The position numbers and the translations under genes are program-made. The notes under the pieces were generated by a model that ran no database searches, was not told the DNA's origin, and saw only the letters and a list, made by a program, of their open reading frames with translations. This document shows, in pieces, positions 57,813-64,000 of a DNA stretch of 64,000 bases (the stretch's first letter is position 1; each line of letters starts with the position of its first letter). The stretch is from the NCBI RefSeq assembly GCF_003867015.1, contig NZ_CP032548.1:935001-999000 (forward strand), given 5' to 3'. Origin of the DNA: Tenacibaculum singaporense (GTDB taxonomy: Bacteria > Bacteroidota > Bacteroidia > Flavobacteriales > Flavobacteriaceae).

Positions 57813-59558
57813 ATGAATAATACAGGAACTATACAAACTTCAAAAAGTGCAGATTTAGTCACTTTTAAAATCTTGATTGAAGGAGAAGAACTCTCGAAAC
57901 AATATGAGGTGAAAAATATTACTGTTTCAAAAGAAGTAAATAAAATACCAACCGCTCAAATTATTTTAATTGATGGAGAAGCTTCACAGAGAGATTTTAA
58001 ATTAAGTAATGAAGAGTTGTTAATTCCTGGAAAAGAAATTGAAATTACAGCAGGATACCATTCTGATGAAGAAACCATTTTCAAGGGAATTGTTATCAAA
58101 CATAATCTAAGAATTAGAGCCAGTTCAGCACAGTTAATTGTTGAATGTAAAGATGAAGCGGTGAAAATGACCGTAGGTAGAAAAAGTAAATACTTCTATG
58201 AAAGCACCGATAGCGACATTTTTGAAGAAATTATAGGTAATTACGGATTATCTAAAGATGTAGAGGCTACCAATTATAACCATGCAGAATTAGTACAATA
58301 CAATGCGTCAGATTGGGATTTTGTGGTTTCAAGAGCACAAGTAAATGGGAAACTGTGTTTTGTGGATGATGGAACTATAATCGTAGCCAAACCCAACGTC
58401 AGTCAGTCAGAAATTGAAACCGTAACCTTTGGAGGTTCGTTATTAGACTTTGATGCAGAAATTGATGCTCGTCATCAAGTAAAAAAAGTAGCTGCTTATA
58501 GTTGGAATCATGCCGACCAAGAAGTAATAGAAATTGAAGGAAAAGATCCAAATGTAAGTTTAAACGGAAACTTATCGGTTTCAGACTTAAACAAAACAAT
58601 AGGTTTAGAAAGTATGGAGTTACGACACGGTGGTGTGGTAACCGGTACCGAATTACAAGATTGGGCTGATGCTAAATGGTTATTTCAACAATTGGCAAAA
58701 GTAAGAGGGCGTGTAAAGTTCCAAGGAATCCCGTCGGTGAAACCAAACACCATTTTAAAACTAGAAGGTGTAGGAGACCGATTTAACGGAAATGTATATG
58801 TAACAGGAGTTCAGCACGTAATTTCAGAAGGAAATTGGGTGGCCAATGCACAATTTGGTTTATCAACAGAATGGTTTTCTGAAACCTTTGAAATTTCAGC
58901 AAAACCAGCTTCAGGGTTATTACCAGCTATTCAAGGCTTACAAGTAGGAATTGTTTCTCAATTAGAAGAAGATCCTGATGGAGAAGATAGAATTCTGGTA
59001 CAAATACCTATAGTAAATAACGAAGAAGAAGGTATTTGGTGTAGAGTAGCTTCACCCGATGCAGGAGAAAATAGAGGTATTTATTTCCGACCAGAAATAG
59101 GTGATGAGGTTATTGTAGGGTTTATCAATGATGATCCTAATGATGCTATTGTTTTAGGAATGTTGCATAGTAGCGCAAAACCATCTCCAATCACAGCAAC
59201 CGATGATAATCACGGAAAAGGAATCATTACAAGAAGTGAAATGAAGGTATTGTTTGATGACGACAAAAAAATAATCACCATTGAAACACCCGCAGGAAAA
59301 ATGATTACGCTGGATGAAGATGAAGGAGCCATAACGATTGAAGATGATAATTCTAATGTAATTACTATAAACAGTGATGGGATATCAATGGAAAGTGCTG
59401 GAGATATTTCATTAAAAGCGTCAGGAGATGTAAATATTGAAGGAACCAATGTCAGCATAGCAGCAAATGCAGAATTTAAAGCAGAAGGCAGTGCTGGAGC
59501 AGAGGTTTCAACAAGTGCTATAGCAGTTGTAAAAGGTTCATTAGTTCAAATAAATTAA
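57813..59558 (+). CDS. VgrG-type spike protein (Afp8/Pvc8-like)
   Basis: A 581-aa spike. N-terminal gp27-like regions (GKEIEITAGYHSDEETIFKGIVIKHNLRI), a central gp5-like OB domain (DPDGEDRILVQIPIVNNEEEGIWCRVASP, PEIGDEVIVGFINDDPNDAIVLGML) at about residues 390-450, then a beta-helix needle (ITLDEDEGAITIEDDNSNVITI...). It trims to a trimeric needle capped by the PAAR protein encoded next. No fused toxin domain is visible at the end (AIAVVKGSLVQIN). Confidence 0.93.
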   Translation: MNNTGTIQTSKSADLVTFKILIEGEELSKQYEVKNITVSKEVNKIPTAQIILIDGEASQRDFKLSNEELLIPGKEIEITAGYHSDEETIFKGIVIKHNLRIRASSAQLIVECKDEAVKMTVGRKSKYFYESTDSDIFEEIIGNYGLSKDVEATNYNHAELVQYNASDWDFVVSRAQVNGKLCFVDDGTIIVAKPNVSQSEIETVTFGGSLLDFDAEIDARHQVKKVAAYSWNHADQEVIEIEGKDPNVSLNGNLSVSDLNKTIGLESMELRHGGVVTGTELQDWADAKWLFQQLAKVRGRVKFQGIPSVKPNTILKLEGVGDRFNGNVYVTGVQHVISEGNWVANAQFGLSTEWFSETFEISAKPASGLLPAIQGLQVGIVSQLEEDPDGEDRILVQIPIVNNEEEGIWCRVASPDAGENRGIYFRPEIGDEVIVGFINDDPNDAIVLGMLHSSAKPSPITATDDNHGKGIITRSEMKVLFDDDKKIITIETPAGKMITLDEDEGAITIEDDNSNVITINSDGISMESAGDISLKASGDVNIEGTNVSIAANAEFKAEGSAGAEVSTSAIAVVKGSLVQIN

Positions 59559-59561
59559 AAA

Positions 59562-59852
59562 ATGGGAAACCCAGCAGCAAGAATAACAGACATGCACGTG
59601 TGTCCAATGGTTACAGGAGTTGTACCTCACGTTGGAGGACCAATTTTACCCGCAGGAGAGCCTACGGTATTAATTGGAGGTTTACCCGCAGCAAGAGTGG
59701 GTGATATGGCAACATGTACTGGACCACCTGATAGTATAGTAATGGGTTCAGGAACCGTATTAATAGGTGGAATGCCAGCTGCAAGAATGGGAGATAGTAC
59801 AGCACATGGAGGTACCATCGTACTAGGAGAACCAACAGTTTTAATAGGATAA
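59562..59852 (+). CDS. PAAR-repeat spike tip protein (Afp10-like)
   Basis: A 96-aa PAAR protein (MGNPAARITDMHVCPMVTG, with repeated GLPAARVGD and GMPAARMGDSTAHGG). The His/Cys residues would bind the tip Zn or Fe. It sharpens the VgrG spike. It has no C-terminal effector extension. Three bases separate it from vgrG; the next gene follows after two bases. Confidence 0.95.
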   Translation: MGNPAARITDMHVCPMVTGVVPHVGGPILPAGEPTVLIGGLPAARVGDMATCTGPPDSIVMGSGTVLIGGMPAARMGDSTAHGGTIVLGEPTVLIG

Positions 59853-59854
59853 TA

Positions 59855-60268
59855 ATGGAAAATAAAAAAGCATTTTTAGGAATAGGTTGGGATTTTCCAC
59901 CAGAGTTTTCAAAAGATCTAAGCGAAGTTGTCATGATTTCTGAAGAAGAAGATATTAAAAGTAGTTTAGAAATACTGTTAACTACCAGATTAGGAGAACG
60001 TGTTATGCTACCTAACTATGGTTGCAATTTGCAAGAGCTTCTTTTTGAGAAGTTAGATAGAACGCTAATAACCTATGCCAAAGATTTAATAGAAACAGCA
60101 ATTTTATATCACGAACCTCGAATAGATGTTATTCATATTGATGTTTCAGAAACTGATCCTTTAGAAGGAATGTTGGTCATAAAAATTGAATATAGAATTA
60201 GAGCTACGAATAGTAGAACCAATGTGGTTTTCCCTTTTTATAAAGGAGAAGGAACCGATATAAACTAA
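59855..60268 (+). CDS. GPW/gp25-family baseplate wedge protein (Afp9-like)
   Basis: A 137-aa protein with the gp25 pattern FLGIGWDFPPEFS, DIKSSLEILLTTRLGERVMLPNYGCNL (the EPR-like loop), and LFEKLDRTLITYAKDLIE. Baseplate wedge nucleus. It follows the PAAR gene by 2 bases and precedes the big baseplate gene by 8. The gp25 before J order is conserved across contractile systems. Confidence 0.94.
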   Translation: MENKKAFLGIGWDFPPEFSKDLSEVVMISEEEDIKSSLEILLTTRLGERVMLPNYGCNLQELLFEKLDRTLITYAKDLIETAILYHEPRIDVIHIDVSETDPLEGMLVIKIEYRIRATNSRTNVVFPFYKGEGTDIN

Positions 60269-60276
60269 GATACATC

Positions 60277-63200
60277 ATGAGTAAAATCATTTCTAACATA
60301 TTGCAACGAAGTGGAACAGGTCAAGAGCTACGATACATTGAAGCATTGAATCCTGAAAATTTCGAACTTCACGATTTTACTATAGAAGATTGGATATTGT
60401 TTGCCTATAATTTTGCCAAAAAGCTAAATTATTTTCCTACAGAAAATCACGAAGTAGCTTCAGGAGATTGGCAACATTTTTTCAAAAAACTAACCACTGA
60501 AAATATCCCTTTTAGAGGAACAAGAGAGTACAATAAATTAAAAGAGAATATTCAGACAACTCTTGAGGGGTATACCCAAGAAGGAAAATTAAGTCCGCAC
60601 TTAACTTTATTCGTATGTTTTTTAAAGTTATTAGAACATTCAAAAGAACGATTTAATAATCTGACCAAACGTCACTTAGATTTTTATTACAAAGAAATAC
60701 TTCAAGTTCAAAAAAGAGAGCCAATTCCAGATCAAGCACATGTAATTTTTGAACTAGCTAAAAAAATAACGGATGAACGAATAGAAGAAGGCACTTTATT
60801 AGATGCGAAAAAAGACAGTCTTGGTAATCCGTTAGTATACGAAACAGAAGAAGAGTTAATTGTCAATAAAGCATCAGTAGGAGCTATAAAAACAATTTAT
60901 AACAACAACACAGCAGAATTTAAAAAGATAAAAGCAAGTGAGGTAGCAAATACGAAAGATGGAATTGAAGAGGAATTACCAGAAGACGAACCATATTGGT
61001 ACCCTTTTGGGTATCCAGCAAGTGAAAAGAATGCTACTGAGTTGCCAGATGCTGAACTTGGGTTTTCTATTGCTTCACCGATGTTGTGGTTACAAGAAGG
61101 AGATAGAACAGTAACGGTTACTATTAAGTTTAAAAACAATTTTGAAGAATCATCTTTTGAGGTAAGTGAATTAATCCCAACCATTCAAATTTTTGGTAGC
61201 GGAAAAGAAAAATGGATAACACCAACATTAACCGCAATTAACCATGTGAACGAAGGTAATTTGGAAATTACTAATGAAGTAAGTTTTACATTTACATTAG
61301 GACTTGATTCAGAAGCGTTGGTAGCATATAATGAAGAGTTTTTACTTGAAAAATACGATACATCATATCCATTAGTTCGTTTTGTTTTTGATGTTTCTAA
61401 CACGAAAGGATACGATTTTTATAGGTTGTTGGCAGGAAATACACTTGAAAAAGTAACTATAAAAACAGATGTTAAAGGAGTAAAATTAGCAACCGTTGAA
61501 AATGATAATGGAGTTGTAAGAACCAAAAAACCATTTCATCCTTTTACAACTCGTCCTATTGAGGGTTCAAATTTTAGTGTAAACTATAACGAAGCCTTTT
61601 CAAAAAAGTGGAATAACTTTACTGTAAACTTACGCTGGAAAAACACTCCAAATGATTTTAAAGAGTGGTATCAGGCATATTTAAAACCATCAAGTTACTC
61701 TTCAATCGAAACATATGGAGATGAATTAGGTGAAGATATAGATTCAAGAGAATTAATAATAGAAGACCATGCTTGCTTTAAAACGAAAAAAAGATTATTA
61801 CATGCAGCGGGAGAAGCAAAAGAAACCATAGGTGAAGTCCAGAATTTGTTTAAAAAAGAAGTAGATGAAGAAAGCGAAGAAATAATCTATACTTCAGAGT
61901 TTAAGGCAAAAAATACAGGAAGTAGTTACGAAATAGATAAAGCTGGTCCTTTACAACTAACATTAGAACAATCATTTTTACATCAGTTGTACCCTAAGTT
62001 GTACGCATTAGCAGTAAGTGCAGAAGACAAAGGTATTAACCTTCCTAACGAGCCATATACACCATTAGTAGAATCAATTTCTGTTGATTATATAGCAGAA
62101 GAAACTATTGTGATGGAAAATATGGATTTGGAAGGAAATCGTATTCAGCTTTTTCACGAACATCCGTTTGGGCAGCATGAAGAAAATTATGCAGAAAAGA
62201 AGTATTTACAGGAGGAAAAAAATATCATCGATGTTTTTGATAAAGATACAGTCCAAACTTTTTTAGTTCCTAAGTATTGTTTAGGAGGGTATCTATTTTT
62301 AGGAATAGAAAATGTAGAGCCCCAGCAAAATCTTTCACTGTTAATTCAAGTATTAGAAGGAAGTGAAAACCCACTAGTAGAAAGTTTCGGAGAAAATGAA
62401 AAGATAAATTGGTCGATATTATGTAATAATAAATGGAAAACGTTAGAGAATAATATCATTTCTAATAATACAGATAACTTCTTAAAATCAGGAATTGTTA
62501 AGTTTTCAATACCTAAAGAAGCTACTTCAAATAATACATTATTACCATCAGGATATACTTGGATAAAAGCACAAATGAGTAAATCATTTGAAGCAGTTTG
62601 TAAAGCAATTGGAATTCATGCTCAAGCAGTATTAGCAACGTTCAAGAATAACGATAATGAAGTAAGTCATTTAAAAAATGGGTTGCCTAGTGAGACCATT
62701 AAAAAAATGGTGACACGCATTCCGCAAATAAAATCAGTTTCGCAGCCTTATAATGCATTTGGTGGAAGTACAGAAGAATCTGATGCTAATTTTTATAGGA
62801 GAATAAGCGAGCGATTACGTCACAAAAACAGAGCCATAACTTTATGGGATTATGAACACTTAATTCTTCAGGAGTTTCCTGAAATCTATAAAGTGAAGTG
62901 TTTAAATCATACTTCAGAAACAAGTTTTACAGCAGCAGGGCATGTTACTTTAATTGTGGTGCCAGATACCGTAAATAAAAATGTATTTGATATTTACCAA
63001 CCAAGAGTTAGCAAAGCTACTTTAAACAGTGTTACGAATTATATCAATTCATTAAACACCTTGCATGTAAATGCTGAAGTTATCAATCCTAATTATGAAG
63101 AAATAATGATTGGTTTAGAAGTTAGTTTTTATGAAGGATATGATGAAAACTATTACACCGAGCAGCTAAAAACTGACATCACGAAATTCCTATCACCTTG

Positions 63201-63453
63201 GGCGTTTGACGAAACCAAAGAAGTAACCTTCGGGATTATGCTGCACAAAAGCATATTGATTGACTACTTAGAAAAACTGGCTTATGTAGATTATTTACAG
63301 AATGTAACCATGAATGGTGATGCCAAGGTGTACAAAATAGAACCAAGTAATCCAAAATCAATATTAGTATCTGCTAAAACACATAATGTAAGTACTGTAT
63401 TAACTACCTGTAAAGGAACTAAAAAAATCATAGAACAAACATGTCAGCTATAA
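60277..63453 (+). CDS. Large baseplate protein J (Afp11/Pvc11-like)
   Basis: A 1058-aa baseplate J/gp47-type protein. The N-terminal 600 residues are Lys/Glu-rich and beta-rich without recognised motif; the J-like part is at the C-terminus (RIPQIKSVSQPYNAFGGSTEESDANFYRRISERLRHKNRAIT, LWDYEHLILQEFPEIYKVKCLNH, and the VNAEVINPNYEEIMIGLEV block). It joins with the gp25-like and Afp12-like proteins to form wedges around the spike. Its stop overlaps the ATG of the next gene by 13 bases (63441 vs 63453). Long, but within the range seen for Bacteroidota systems. Confidence 0.92.
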   Translation: MSKIISNILQRSGTGQELRYIEALNPENFELHDFTIEDWILFAYNFAKKLNYFPTENHEVASGDWQHFFKKLTTENIPFRGTREYNKLKENIQTTLEGYTQEGKLSPHLTLFVCFLKLLEHSKERFNNLTKRHLDFYYKEILQVQKREPIPDQAHVIFELAKKITDERIEEGTLLDAKKDSLGNPLVYETEEELIVNKASVGAIKTIYNNNTAEFKKIKASEVANTKDGIEEELPEDEPYWYPFGYPASEKNATELPDAELGFSIASPMLWLQEGDRTVTVTIKFKNNFEESSFEVSELIPTIQIFGSGKEKWITPTLTAINHVNEGNLEITNEVSFTFTLGLDSEALVAYNEEFLLEKYDTSYPLVRFVFDVSNTKGYDFYRLLAGNTLEKVTIKTDVKGVKLATVENDNGVVRTKKPFHPFTTRPIEGSNFSVNYNEAFSKKWNNFTVNLRWKNTPNDFKEWYQAYLKPSSYSSIETYGDELGEDIDSRELIIEDHACFKTKKRLLHAAGEAKETIGEVQNLFKKEVDEESEEIIYTSEFKAKNTGSSYEIDKAGPLQLTLEQSFLHQLYPKLYALAVSAEDKGINLPNEPYTPLVESISVDYIAEETIVMENMDLEGNRIQLFHEHPFGQHEENYAEKKYLQEEKNIIDVFDKDTVQTFLVPKYCLGGYLFLGIENVEPQQNLSLLIQVLEGSENPLVESFGENEKINWSILCNNKWKTLENNIISNNTDNFLKSGIVKFSIPKEATSNNTLLPSGYTWIKAQMSKSFEAVCKAIGIHAQAVLATFKNNDNEVSHLKNGLPSETIKKMVTRIPQIKSVSQPYNAFGGSTEESDANFYRRISERLRHKNRAITLWDYEHLILQEFPEIYKVKCLNHTSETSFTAAGHVTLIVVPDTVNKNVFDIYQPRVSKATLNSVTNYINSLNTLHVNAEVINPNYEEIMIGLEVSFYEGYDENYYTEQLKTDITKFLSPWAFDETKEVTFGIMLHKSILIDYLEKLAYVDYLQNVTMNGDAKVYKIEPSNPKSILVSAKTHNVSTVLTTCKGTKKIIEQTCQL

Positions 63454-64000
63454 ACGAACATATCAATATTCCAAAGAATATATCTACCAAAGATGACTTA
63501 GATTTTTCTTTTTTAAGAAAAGAAGGAATCTCTTATTTGGAAACATTAGGAGGTAAGTTATGGACTGACTTCAATTCACACGATCCAGGGGTTACTATTT
63601 TAGAAATGTTGTGTTATGCTATTACCGATTTAGGGATGCGTATTGATACACCACTGGAGAACTTATTAGCATCCAAAGATCCCAATTTATCACTACAAGC
63701 CCAATTTTACAAGGCTTCAGAAATTTTTCCAACCAAACCAGTTAATGAATTAGATTATAGAAAACTGTTTATTGATTTAGAAGGAGTAAAAAATTGTTGG
63801 CTACGAATTTATGACAAACAAGTGTTTGTTGATTGCAAGAATAACAAATTAAGCTATAAAAAGTTTGAAGACATTCTACCAGAATTTCAAAAAGATTTTA
63901 AGCTAAAAGGATTGTATTCGCTATTAGTTGATTTAGAAGAAGGCTATACAAAAGAACAGGTTTTTCCGAATATCAAAACAGCTTACCATAAGAATAGAAA
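63441..64000 (+). CDS. Afp12/Pvc12-like baseplate protein (partial, cut by window end)
   Basis: The first 186 codons of a gene that runs past the window. Start MSAINEHINIPKNISTKDDL; the motif WTDFNSHDPGVTILEMLCYAITDLGMRI (about residues 46-73) is typical of the Afp12/J-like wedge proteins, as in baseplate J partners. It overlaps the Afp11-like gene by 13 bases in another frame, so translation is coupled. Full length is unknown. Confidence 0.88.
   Translation, partial: MSAINEHINIPKNISTKDDLDFSFLRKEGISYLETLGGKLWTDFNSHDPGVTILEMLCYAITDLGMRIDTPLENLLASKDPNLSLQAQFYKASEIFPTKPVNELDYRKLFIDLEGVKNCWLRIYDKQVFVDCKNNKLSYKKFEDILPEFQKDFKLKGLYSLLVDLEEGYTKEQVFPNIKTAYHKNR

Noticed and set aside
52200..64000. Prophage tail module
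   Set aside because: There is no head, portal, terminase, integrase or lysis gene in view, and the LysM, PAAR and DUF4255 content fits injection systems rather than phage.
52200..64000. Canonical type VI secretion system
   Set aside because: No TssJ, TssL, TssM or ClpV genes and no separate TssB/TssC pair are seen; the single long sheath and second tube protein differ. Subtype iv T6SS cannot be excluded.
1..64000. tRNA or rRNA genes
   Set aside because: No cloverleaf-like or rRNA segments were noticed in the intergenic DNA; a tRNA scan would be needed to be certain.

Overview
The window is AT-rich chromosomal DNA from a member of the Bacteroidota, almost certainly family Flavobacteriaceae and possibly Tenacibaculum or a close relative. 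The evidence is a gldA-type gliding ABC ATPase, a DUF5686 outer-membrane protein, a SusC-style TonB receptor with an N-terminal carboxypeptidase-regulatory domain, Bacteroidota-type -7 boxes (TAnnTTTG) before several genes, many small intergenic foldback repeats of flavobacterial style, and standard bacterial codon use. The genus is inference.

Layout. 1-3.8 kb: the ruvB 3' end, then a sulfur-flavoured set (SulP anion transporter, metallo-beta-lactamase/rhodanese protein, rhodanese lipoprotein). 4.4-7.1 kb: a TonB receptor behind a clear TPP riboswitch, so a probable thiamine receptor. 7.3-10.9 kb: a three-gene biotin-dependent acyl-CoA carboxylase operon. 11-18 kb: an accessory stretch with hypothetical genes, many foldback repeats, a 42-bp/126-bp hierarchical tandem repeat and a membrane J-domain-like protein. 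18-20.3 kb: NadR-like kinase, PnuC and a thiamine-binding-type protein in an overlapping operon, plus a phosphopantetheinyl transferase. 20.4-32.6 kb: housekeeping genes (ahcY, ferritin, TlpA-like protein, YifB, DsbD, TilS, lipase, PabB). 32.6-37.6 kb: an AT-rich bacteriocin-type island with a C39 peptidase ABC exporter, a thioredoxin-like protein, small membrane proteins and a double-glycine peptide, bracketed by near-identical terminator copies. 37.7-52 kb: housekeeping again (membrane and soluble pyrophosphatases, DUF5686, pdhB, etfBA, nuclease, nucleoside transporter, thyA, folA, gldA), with a second orphan double-glycine peptide that has six cysteines. 52.2-64 kb: the front of a contractile injection system operon running off the right edge.

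The injection-system operon reads DUF4255 cap-type protein, an unrecognised 358-aa protein, one sheath, two tube proteins, a 53-aa DUF5908-type protein, a LysM protein, a VgrG-type spike, a PAAR tip, a gp25-like protein, baseplate J (Afp11-like) and an Afp12-like protein cut by the window end. This is an extracellular contractile injection system (Afp/PVC/MAC-like) or the related Bacteroidota subtype-iv T6SS, not a canonical T6SS or a prophage. Its tape measure, AAA+ ATPase, fibre and cargo genes would lie beyond 64 kb. The most unusual parts are the long insertion in the sheath, the unknown second gene, the bracketed bacteriocin island and the hierarchical repeat at 15.3 kb.

No rRNA, tRNA, CRISPR array, transposase or integrase gene was seen. 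All functions are read from sequence motifs by eye; no database search was run.
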